From an uncultured Oscillospiraceae bacterium (lineage in GTDB: Bacteria; Bacillota; Clostridia; Oscillospirales; Oscillospiraceae), in NCBI GenBank assembly GCA_944387625.1, contig CALXFQ010000002.1:1-60705 (forward strand): 60,705 nucleotides of DNA, given 5' to 3'. Below the pieces are notes generated by a model. The model ran no database searches. It saw only the letters and a program-made list of their open reading frames with translations, and was not told the origin of the DNA. Positions within the stretch are counted from its first letter, which is position 1. Every line of letters begins with the position of its first letter. The position numbers and the translations under genes were made by a program. This document shows positions 53,893 through 60,705 of this stretch, piece after piece.

Positions 53893-53921
53893 TTGCATCC
53901 TTTCGGAGCGTTTGCTATAAT
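53893..53921 (+). promoter_or_regulatory. Promoter of sbcDC
   Basis: TTGCAT (53893-53898), 17-nt spacer, perfect TATAAT (53916-53921), 26 nt before the start codon. Confidence 0.75.
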
Positions 53922-53947
53922 GGACAAAAAATCATGGGAGGTGTGCT

Positions 53948-55093
53948 ATGAAGCTGATCCACCTGTCCGATCTGCACCTCGGCAAGCGGGTAAACGAGAT
54001 CTCCATGCTGGAGGACCAGTCCTATATCCTGGACCAGATCTTATCCATCATCCAGGCGGAGGCTCCCCAGGCGGTGCTGATCGCGGGAGATGTGTATGAC
54101 AAAACGGTCCCCTCCGCCGAGGCCGTGTCCCTGTTCGACCGGTTTTTGTTCCGGCTGTCCCGGCTGGATGCCCAGGTGATGATCGTCAGCGGCAATCACG
54201 ACAGCGCCGAGCGGCTGTCCTTCGGCAGCCGCCTGATAGACAGCGCCGGGATCCACCTGTCCCCGGTGTACGACGGCCAGATCCGGCCGGTGGTCCTGAC
54301 CGATGAACATGGCCCGGTGTATTTCTGGCTCCTGCCCTTCCTCCGCCCGGTCCATGTCCGGCGCTTCTTCCCGGAAGAAACGATCGGCAGCTACACCGAT
54401 GCCTGCCGGGTGGCCATCGGTCAAATGGGGATCGACCCTGCCGCCCGGAACGTGCTGGTGGCCCACCAGTTCGTCACCGGCGGGGCTACCTGCGACTCGG
54501 AAGAGCTGTCCATCGGCACCGCCGACAACGTGGATGCCCAGGTGTTCCGGGACTTTGACTACGTGGCCCTGGGCCACCTTCACGGCCCGCAGAACATCGG
54601 CTCGGAACGCCTCCGCTACTGCGGCACCCCGCTGAAATACTCCTTCTCGGAATGTCATCACCGAAAAAGCGTCACCATCGTGGACTTGGGAGGCAAGGGA
54701 CAGCTGAACATCCGTACCAAGCCCCTGGTCCCCCGCCGCGATCTGCGCCAGCTCCGGGGCAGTTTCGATCAGCTCACCGACCGCCGCCTTTTTGAAGGGA
54801 CCGCCACCGGCGACTACCTTCAGATCATCCTCACCGATGAGGAGGAGATCCCCAACGCCATGGCCCGTCTGCGGCAAGTTTACCCCCACGCGCTGAAGCT
54901 GACCTATGACAACACCCGGACCCGGGCAGATCAGGCGATCGATGGCGCTGTGGAGGTGGAGCGCAAGGACCCGATCGAACTGTTTGAAGAGCTTTACCAA
55001 CAGCAGAACAACCAGCCTATGACCCGCCTCCAGCGGGACTTTGTGCGAGATCTGTTCCGCTCCATCCAGGAGGACCATGTATGCGACCAGTAA
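53948..55093 (+). CDS. sbcD: Exonuclease subunit SbcD (Mre11-like nuclease)
   Basis: 381 aa. Metallophosphoesterase motifs in order: LSDLHLGKRV, AGDVYDK, SGNHDSAERLS, VAHQFVTGG and GHLHGPQ. With SbcC it cleaves hairpins and protein-bound DNA ends. The C-terminal capping domain is present. GGAGGTG lies 5 nt before the ATG. It overlaps sbcC by 13 nt. Confidence 0.95.
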   Translation: MKLIHLSDLHLGKRVNEISMLEDQSYILDQILSIIQAEAPQAVLIAGDVYDKTVPSAEAVSLFDRFLFRLSRLDAQVMIVSGNHDSAERLSFGSRLIDSAGIHLSPVYDGQIRPVVLTDEHGPVYFWLLPFLRPVHVRRFFPEETIGSYTDACRVAIGQMGIDPAARNVLVAHQFVTGGATCDSEELSIGTADNVDAQVFRDFDYVALGHLHGPQNIGSERLRYCGTPLKYSFSECHHRKSVTIVDLGGKGQLNIRTKPLVPRRDLRQLRGSFDQLTDRRLFEGTATGDYLQIILTDEEEIPNAMARLRQVYPHALKLTYDNTRTRADQAIDGAVEVERKDPIELFEELYQQQNNQPMTRLQRDFVRDLFRSIQEDHVCDQ

Positions 55094-57843
55094 AACTGAC
55101 GATCTGCGGTTTTGGCCCCTACGCCGCCGTCCAGGAGCTGGACCTGGAGCGGCTGGGCAGCAGCGGACTGTATCTGATCACCGGGGATACCGGGGCAGGC
55201 AAGACCACGATCTTTGACGCGATCACCTTCGCCCTTTTTGGCGAGGCCAGCGGGGATGCCCGGAAGCCCGGGATGCTTCGGTCCCAATATGCCCGGCCGG
55301 AGACCCCTACCTATGTGGAGCTGACCTTCCTCTACGGCGGCAAGCGCTATACCATCCGCCGAAACCCGGAGTACGCCCGGCCCAAGGTCCGGGGCAGCGG
55401 CACCACCACCCAGGCCGCCGGGGCCTGCCTGACCTATCCTGACGGCCGGGTGGTGGAGGACCGGCGGCAGGTGGACCAGGCGATTCGGGACATCATCCAC
55501 CTGGACCGGGAGCAGTTCTCCCAGATCGCCATGATCGCCCAGGGAGATTTCCGAAAGCTCCTGCAGGCGGATACCAAGGACCGGCAGAAGATCTTCCGGC
55601 AGATCTTCAAGACCGATGCCTTCCTGTCCCTGCAGGAGAAGCTGAAAGAGCAGGTATCTCAGGTCCGTGCCGCCTACGACGGCGCCGCCGGGAACATCCG
55701 CCGGGAGGTGTCCACGATCTGCTGTGACGATGCCAGCCCTTACACCGATCAGGTCCGGCTGGCCCGGGAGATGGCCCTGCCTCCGGCAGACCTTGAGCCC
55801 CTGCTGGACGCGCTGATCCAGGAAGACCAGGCCCGGGAGGCAGATCTGGACGCCCGGCTGGACCGGCTGGAACGGCAGATCAAGGAACTGACCGTCCAGC
55901 AGTCCGTGGCCCAGAACTTCGCCCAAAAGCGGGCGGATCTGACTGCCGCCGCCGCGAAGGAGGACCAACTGCGCCAGGACCAAGCCCAGGCGCAAACCGT
56001 CCTGGCGGAGGCCCAAGCCAAAAAGCCGGAACAGGAAGCCCTGTCCCGGCAGATCAGCGCCCTGGAGCATCAGCTGGAAGACTATGACGCCCTGGACCGG
56101 TTCAGTCAGGATCTGGCCCTGCAGGAGCATCAGGCATCCCAGGCCCAACAGGACCTGGACCGGGCCGGGCAGGACTGCCAGGAACTGACCCGGCGTTTGG
56201 ACAGCCTGACCCAGGAGCGCCAGCGCCTGGATACCGTAGAACTGACGCGCCAGCAGCTGCTGGTCCGTCAGCAGGAGATGACAGGGCAAAAGGACCGGCT
56301 GGCCGGGCTGATCGCCGCCGTCGGCACGTTCCACGCCCAACAGCAGGAGCTTCACCGCCAGCGGCAGCTGTATCTGGAGGCCGCCCAGCAGGCAGGGCTG
56401 GCCCGACAGCGCTACGATCAGACCTACGACTCCTTCCTGGACCAGCAGGCCGGGATCATCGCCAGCCGCCTGACAGCGGACAGGCCCTGTCCCGTATGCG
56501 GCTCGGTGGACCACCCCCACCCTGCGGTGGCCCGGGAAGGAGCGCCTACCGAGGAACAGGTCCGTCAGGCAAAGGCGGACCACGACCTGGCCCTCCAGGA
56601 AAAGGAAGCGCAGAGCCGGCGTGCCGATCAGCTCTCCGGCACGGTGGCCCAATCCCAGGAAAATGTCCTGGCCCTTCTGCGCCAGGTGATGCCCGGATCT
56701 GCCATGGATCAGGCCCAGGAGGATGCCAGCCGGCAGATCCGGGAGCTGGACCGGCAGCTTTCGGACTTGGAAGCACAGCTCCAAAAGGCCCAGGCGGAGG
56801 AACGCCGGAAGAAGGAGCTGGACCGGCAGATCCCTGACTGCCAGGCCGCCCTCTCGGAGCGTCAGGCCGCCTGTGTCCAGGCGGAACACCAGCGTTCCCT
56901 GGCCCTGGCTCTGGCGGAGAGCCTCCGGCAGCAGCGAAACAGCCTGTCCCAGCGTCTGCCCTGCGAAAGCAAAGCCGCCGCCCGGCAGCAGATCCAGGAC
57001 CTGACCGCCAGGGCCGCCGGTCTGGAAGAAGCATTTACGCAGGCGAGCGCCGCCTTCCAGGATGTCCAGACCGCCATTTACAAAGCCCAGACCACCGTGG
57101 CTTTACTGCGCCAGGAACTGGCCCGGGATCCGGGCCTGGACCTTCCCGCCCTGGAAGAGCAGGAGCAGGTCCTGACCCGGGAGAAGCGGACCTTGACAGA
57201 GGAGCAAAAGCGGGTCTGCAGCCGTATGGACGCGAACCAGCGGGCCAACCGGCAGATCCATGCCCAGCTGGAACGGATGGCCACGCTGGAAGAAGAGCTT
57301 CGGTGGAAAAAGGCCCTGTCGGACACCGCCAACGGAACGCTGACCGGCAAGGACAAGATCATGCTGGAGACCTACATCCAGACCACCTACTTCGACCGGA
57401 TCGTCAGCCGGGCCAATCTGCGTCTGCGGACCATGTCCGGCGGGCAGTACGATCTGGTCCGGCGGCGGAGCGCCGACAGCCGGGTGGGCCAGACCGGCCT
57501 GGAGCTGAACATCATCGACTACTACAGCAACACCCAGCGCAGTGTGGATACCCTGTCCGGCGGCGAATCGTTCCTGGCCTCCCTGGCCCTGGCTCTGGGC
57601 CTGTCCGACGAGGTCCAGACCAACACCGGCATCCAGCTGGACACCCTGTTCGTGGATGAGGGCTTCGGCTCTCTGGACTCGGAGGCGTTGTCCACGGCCT
57701 ATGCCACCCTGGCCGGGCTGAGCGAGGGCCACCGGCTGGTGGGGATCATCTCCCATGTGTCGGAACTGAAAGAGAAGATCGACAAGCAGATCCAGGTCAC
57801 CAAGGACCCTGCCGGAGGCAGTGTGGCCCAGATCGTGGTATGA
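55081..57843 (+). CDS. sbcC: Exonuclease subunit SbcC (Rad50-like SMC ATPase)
   Basis: 920 aa. Walker A GDTGAGKTT near residue 37; long coiled coils on both sides of a zinc-hook CPVC at 470-473; C-terminal ABC signature LSGGESFLASLALALGL and Walker B LDTLFVDEGFGSLD. The coiled coil is Gln/Arg/Ala-rich. ATG start lies inside the sbcD end, so the subunits are translationally coupled. Confidence 0.96.
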   Translation: MRPVKLTICGFGPYAAVQELDLERLGSSGLYLITGDTGAGKTTIFDAITFALFGEASGDARKPGMLRSQYARPETPTYVELTFLYGGKRYTIRRNPEYARPKVRGSGTTTQAAGACLTYPDGRVVEDRRQVDQAIRDIIHLDREQFSQIAMIAQGDFRKLLQADTKDRQKIFRQIFKTDAFLSLQEKLKEQVSQVRAAYDGAAGNIRREVSTICCDDASPYTDQVRLAREMALPPADLEPLLDALIQEDQAREADLDARLDRLERQIKELTVQQSVAQNFAQKRADLTAAAAKEDQLRQDQAQAQTVLAEAQAKKPEQEALSRQISALEHQLEDYDALDRFSQDLALQEHQASQAQQDLDRAGQDCQELTRRLDSLTQERQRLDTVELTRQQLLVRQQEMTGQKDRLAGLIAAVGTFHAQQQELHRQRQLYLEAAQQAGLARQRYDQTYDSFLDQQAGIIASRLTADRPCPVCGSVDHPHPAVAREGAPTEEQVRQAKADHDLALQEKEAQSRRADQLSGTVAQSQENVLALLRQVMPGSAMDQAQEDASRQIRELDRQLSDLEAQLQKAQAEERRKKELDRQIPDCQAALSERQAACVQAEHQRSLALALAESLRQQRNSLSQRLPCESKAAARQQIQDLTARAAGLEEAFTQASAAFQDVQTAIYKAQTTVALLRQELARDPGLDLPALEEQEQVLTREKRTLTEEQKRVCSRMDANQRANRQIHAQLERMATLEEELRWKKALSDTANGTLTGKDKIMLETYIQTTYFDRIVSRANLRLRTMSGGQYDLVRRRSADSRVGQTGLELNIIDYYSNTQRSVDTLSGGESFLASLALALGLSDEVQTNTGIQLDTLFVDEGFGSLDSEALSTAYATLAGLSEGHRLVGIISHVSELKEKIDKQIQVTKDPAGGSVAQIVV

Positions 57844-57849
57844 TCTGGC

Positions 57850-57875
57850 GGCCTGCCTTCTTCGGAAGGCGGGCC
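57850..57875 (+). terminator. Hairpin after sbcC
   Basis: GGCCTGCCTTC/GAAGGCGGGCC with a TTCG tetraloop, followed only by GTTTGAAAT. A weak terminator or an mRNA 3'-end stabiliser. Confidence 0.55.
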
Positions 57876-57889
57876 GTTTGAAATACTCC

Positions 57890-57918
57890 GTGACAACCAT
57901 TAGGCCATATGCTACAAT
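57890..57918 (+). promoter_or_regulatory. Promoter of the RsmF-like gene
   Basis: GTGACA (57890-57895), 17-nt spacer, TACAAT (57913-57918). Confidence 0.6.
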
Positions 57919-57946
57919 GGAGAAAACAGCGAAAGGATCATTTGCC

Positions 57947-59236
57947 ATGCTGCCCCAAGGATTTTTACAGCGGATGGAAGCACAGCTTGGGGACCAGTTC
58001 CCGGCCTATCTTCAGAGCCTGGAACGGCCCCGGGCGGTGGCCCTGCGCTTTGCCCCTCAGAAGGGTCCGGCCCCTTCCCTGCCCTTCCTTCTTGACCCGG
58101 TGCCCTGGGAGCCTGCGGGGCACTACTACGACCCGGAGAGCCGTCCGGGCCTGCACCCATATCATGAGGCCGGCGTATACTATTTGCAGGAGGCCAGTGC
58201 CATGGCGCCGGTGGCCCTTCTCGATCCCCAGCCCGGAGAGCGGATCTTGGATCTGTGCGCCGCGCCTGGGGGCAAATCCACCCAGATCGGCGGCCGCCTT
58301 CTGGGGCAGGGCCTGCTGGTGTGCAATGAGATCGAGCCAAAGCGGGCCAGGATCCTGTCCCGGAACATCGAACGGCTGGGGATCTCCAACGCGCTGGTGA
58401 CCAACGAGCATCCGGCGGCGCTGGCAAACCATCTGCCCGGTTTTTTTGACCGGGTGCTGATCGATGCCCCCTGTTCCGGGGAAGGGATGTTCCGAAAAGA
58501 GGAAGCCGCCGTCACCGATTGGAGCCAAAAGATCGTTCGGATGTGCGCCGACCGTCAGCTCCAGATCCTTGCATCCGGGGCGAAGATGGTCCGACCAGGG
58601 GGCCGGCTGGTGTACTCCACCTGCACCTTCTCCCCGGAGGAGAACGAGCAGGTGATCGCGGCCTTCCTGGAAAGCCATCCGGCGTTCGTCCCGGAGACGG
58701 TGGACGCCCCATGGTTTTCCAAGGGGGAGAACGGCTCCTTCCGGCTGTGGCCCCACCTGGTCCGGGGCGAAGGTCACTTTGCCGCGGTGCTCCGCCGGAC
58801 CGGGGCTGGATCGGTGCCGGAGATGTCCGGGAAGCCGGAGAAGCTTCCGAAGGAGTGGGTGGACTTTGCCCGGGAAATGGGGATCCAACTCCCGGCGGGC
58901 CGTGCCATGTCCTTCGGCCAGAGCCTGTACTGGGTGCCGGAGGATCTGCCGCCGTTGCAGGGGCTGAAGGTGGTCCGGCCGGGGCTGGAACTGGGGATCG
59001 TGAAAAAGGGCCGGTTCGAGCCTGCCCACGCCCTGGCCTTGTGGCTTCGGGACTGCAGCCGCCAGATCTCCTTCCAGGCAAGCGCGGAGGAGCTTCGCCA
59101 GTATCTCCACGGCGACGTGGTCCCCTGCGCTCAAAAAGGCTGGACCCTGGTCCAGGTGGACGGCTACAGCCTTGGCTGGGGCAAAGGGGACGGAAACATA
59201 TTAAAAAACCACTATCCCAAGGGTCTGCGGCGATAA
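57947..59236 (+). CDS. RsmB/NOP/RsmF-family rRNA (cytosine-5) methyltransferase
   Basis: 429 aa. N-terminal RNA-binding part (MLPQGFLQRMEAQLGDQFP). SAM motif ILDLCAAPGGKSTQIGGRL, then VLIDAPCSGEGMFRK with motif IV Cys, and LVYSTCTFSPEENEQV with the catalytic Cys. C-terminal RsmF-type domains follow. Modifies a cytosine in 16S rRNA. AAAGGA lies 9 nt before ATG 57947; the ATG at 57917 falls inside the -10 box. Confidence 0.92.
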   Translation: MLPQGFLQRMEAQLGDQFPAYLQSLERPRAVALRFAPQKGPAPSLPFLLDPVPWEPAGHYYDPESRPGLHPYHEAGVYYLQEASAMAPVALLDPQPGERILDLCAAPGGKSTQIGGRLLGQGLLVCNEIEPKRARILSRNIERLGISNALVTNEHPAALANHLPGFFDRVLIDAPCSGEGMFRKEEAAVTDWSQKIVRMCADRQLQILASGAKMVRPGGRLVYSTCTFSPEENEQVIAAFLESHPAFVPETVDAPWFSKGENGSFRLWPHLVRGEGHFAAVLRRTGAGSVPEMSGKPEKLPKEWVDFAREMGIQLPAGRAMSFGQSLYWVPEDLPPLQGLKVVRPGLELGIVKKGRFEPAHALALWLRDCSRQISFQASAEELRQYLHGDVVPCAQKGWTLVQVDGYSLGWGKGDGNILKNHYPKGLRR

Positions 59237-59255
59237 AGATCATGGAAAATGCCAC

Positions 59256-59284
59256 TTTACATAATTTAGCCCTTGTGCTATAAT
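59256..59284 (+). promoter_or_regulatory. Promoter of murA
   Basis: TTTACA (59256-59261), 17-nt spacer, perfect TATAAT (59279-59284), about 46 nt before the start codon. Confidence 0.7.
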
Positions 59285-59329
59285 CAGTAGCTGGTAGACT
59301 TTAGAATGATCGCAAGGAGTGGATCTTCC

Positions 59330-60595
59330 TTGGCAATATATGAGATCAACGGCGGCACCCCCCTCAACGGTTCCGTCGTCATCAGCGGCGCGAAAAACGC
59401 CGCCGTAGCCATCCTGCCTGCCGCCCTGCTGGTGAAGGGCAGATGCCGCATCGAAAACGTGCCGGACATCTCTGATGTTCGGATCTTACTGTCCATCCTC
59501 TCCGGCATGGGCGCGGTGATCCGGACCCCGGAACCTGGGGTGGTGGAGATGGACTGCACCGATATCCGCCAGACCCTGCCCGATCCGGCGTTGGTAAAGA
59601 AAATGCGGGCCAGCTACTACCTGATGGGGGTACTGCTGGGCCGGTTCCATCACAGTCATGTGGCCCTTCCCGGCGGGTGCAGTTTTGCCTCCCGGCCGAT
59701 CGACCAGCACATCAAGGGCTTTAAGGCCCTGGGCGCGCTGGTGGAGGAAGGCAACGACTATGTAGCCATGAACCCCGGTCCCCATGGCTTACAGGGCAAC
59801 CGGGTGAGCCTGGACGTGGTCAGTGTCGGGGCCACGGTGAACATCATGCTGGCGGCCACCCTGCTCCCCGGGCGGACGGTGATCGAAAACGCCGCCAAGG
59901 AACCGCATATCGTGGACCTGGCCAACTTCCTGAACACCATGGGCGCGGACATCTCCGGCGCCGGTACGGATACGGTGAAGATCCGGGGGGTGGCCTCCCT
60001 TCAGGGCGGCACCTACACGATCATCCCGGACCAGATCGAAGCGGGGACCTATATCGCCGCGGTGGCGGCCACCGGCGGCGACGTGCTGGTGAAAAACGTG
60101 ATCCCCAAGCATATGGACTGCATCACCTCCAAGCTGGAGGAGATGGGCGCGCAGATCACCAATTACGACGATTCCATCCGGATCGTCAGCAACGGACGAT
60201 TGAACGCCACCACGGTGAAGACCCGGCCCTACCCCGGCTTCCCCACGGATATGCAGGCCCAGATCTGCGTGTGCATGGCCCTGGCAAAAGGCGAGAGCCG
60301 CCTGACCGAGAGCGTATATGAAACACGGTTCTTCGGCTACTGCACCGAGCTGGAGAGCATGGGGGCCTATATCCAGATCGACGGCAAGACCGCCACGGTC
60401 TACGGCATGGAGAAGCTCCACGGGGCCACCGTCCGTGCCAGGGATCTGCGGGCCGGCGCGGCCCTGGTGATCGCGGGCCTGGCCGCATCCGGCACCACCA
60501 GAGTGGAGAACATACACTATGTGGAGCGGGGCTACGAGCGGCTGATCGAGAAGCTCACCGCCCTGGGCGCCAAGATCCACCGGGTGGAAGAATGA
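59330..60595 (+). CDS. murA: UDP-N-acetylglucosamine 1-carboxyvinyltransferase
   Basis: 421 aa. First committed step of peptidoglycan precursor synthesis, adding enolpyruvate to UDP-GlcNAc. Lys22-Asn23 (SGAKNAA) and the active-site Cys117 (LPGGCSFASRPID) are present; the cysteine form is the type that fosfomycin can attack. TTG start at 59330 with AAGGAG 10 nt upstream; the ATG at 59306 precedes that site and is less likely. Confidence 0.95.
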   Translation: MAIYEINGGTPLNGSVVISGAKNAAVAILPAALLVKGRCRIENVPDISDVRILLSILSGMGAVIRTPEPGVVEMDCTDIRQTLPDPALVKKMRASYYLMGVLLGRFHHSHVALPGGCSFASRPIDQHIKGFKALGALVEEGNDYVAMNPGPHGLQGNRVSLDVVSVGATVNIMLAATLLPGRTVIENAAKEPHIVDLANFLNTMGADISGAGTDTVKIRGVASLQGGTYTIIPDQIEAGTYIAAVAATGGDVLVKNVIPKHMDCITSKLEEMGAQITNYDDSIRIVSNGRLNATTVKTRPYPGFPTDMQAQICVCMALAKGESRLTESVYETRFFGYCTELESMGAYIQIDGKTATVYGMEKLHGATVRARDLRAGAALVIAGLAASGTTRVENIHYVERGYERLIEKLTALGAKIHRVEE

Positions 60596-60599
60596 CCTG

Positions 60600-60634
60600 A
60601 AAACGGCTGTATCCTGGGGGATACAGCCGTTTTA
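60600..60634 (+). terminator. Terminator of murA
   Basis: 15-bp perfect stem AAAACGGCTGTATCC/GGATACAGCCGTTTT, loop TGGG. The T tail is short because the repeat element begins at once. Confidence 0.85.
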
Positions 60635-60705
60635 GCCTGTCGAAAAGCCCCTTCGGGGCTTTGGGGCAATGGAGATGCCGTCTGCGGACGGCAAACTCTG
60701 CAAGG
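60634..60705. repeat. Palindromic mosaic element, short copy, cut by the window end
   Basis: Shares TGTCGAAAA.CCCCTTCGGGG (60638 onward), CAATGG.GATGC, and GCCGTCTGCGGACGGC (60677-60692) with the long copy at 13976-14177, but lacks its central GTACGCC and TTTTC.GCC hairpins. It directly follows the murA terminator. Confidence 0.7.

Overview
This 60.7 kb window looks like chromosome from a high-GC, spore-forming, anaerobic member of the Clostridia, probably Oscillospiraceae-like. That placement is inferred from gene content and order, not from a database search. The supporting signs are dipicolinate synthase genes (spoVFA/spoVFB), a PdaA-like deacetylase, a SAM-I riboswitch ahead of metK, a DUF1858 protein, DUF4364, LCP and LiaF-type envelope proteins, and frequent TTG starts. 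Almost everything is ordinary housekeeping DNA. There is no prophage, no recognisable transposase and no CRISPR array.

Layout. 0-3 kb: ribosome hibernation factor and a DUF4364 regulator (leftward), then dpaA-dpaB (rightward). 2.8-11.5 kb: one giant leftward gene for a secreted subtilisin-family protease. It is interrupted by an in-frame TGA inside a block of 153-bp tandem repeats, which cuts off a VPPTG-type cell-wall sorting signal. 11.8-14.2 kb: DEAD-box helicase plus a DprA-like protein, then a palindromic mosaic repeat bracketed by two copies of the same terminator hairpin, then a rhomboid-like membrane protein. 15.2-16.6 kb: SAM-I riboswitch and metK. 16.6-22.1 kb: a tightly packed leftward operon (small membrane protein, recD2, comF, mreB, nicotinamidase, nadE). 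22.3-29.5 kb: a complete F-type ATP synthase operon (atpZ-I-B-E-F-H-A-G-D-C) whose c subunit carries a two-carboxylate ion-binding pattern.

29.6-39.2 kb: LCP protein (leftward), then tmk, DJ-1/PfpI, mltG, U32 protein, YbaK-like deacylase, SpoU methylase, DUF1858, trmK, nif3-like and yebC. 39.3-44.8 kb: envelope lipoproteins, a PdaA-like deacetylase, several small membrane proteins, a phosphodiesterase, three overlapping small genes of unknown function and a CHAP-like protein. 44.8-49.6 kb: trpS, gltX, psuG and psuK. 49.6-53.8 kb: divergent tRNA-Ser genes, an envelope-stress pair (DUF4097 and LiaF-like), a CNNM/CBS transporter gene and tRNA-Leu(CAG). 53.9-60.6 kb: sbcD, sbcC, an RsmF-like methylase and murA.

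The most interesting candidate for something undescribed is at 51.81-52.05 kb. A strong promoter is followed by a ribosome-binding site and a 22-codon leader ORF rich in Asp, Pro and Glu. The leader's stop codon lies inside the 5' arm of an intrinsic terminator just ahead of the CNNM/CBS gene, a family linked to magnesium export. This is the arrangement expected for translation-coupled attenuation, and the leader's composition recalls the Mg2+-sensing MgtL type. Other notable signals are the reversible-looking nonsense codon in the giant protease, the terminator-associated palindromic element (two copies), and a 45-bp direct repeat flanking the CNNM locus.
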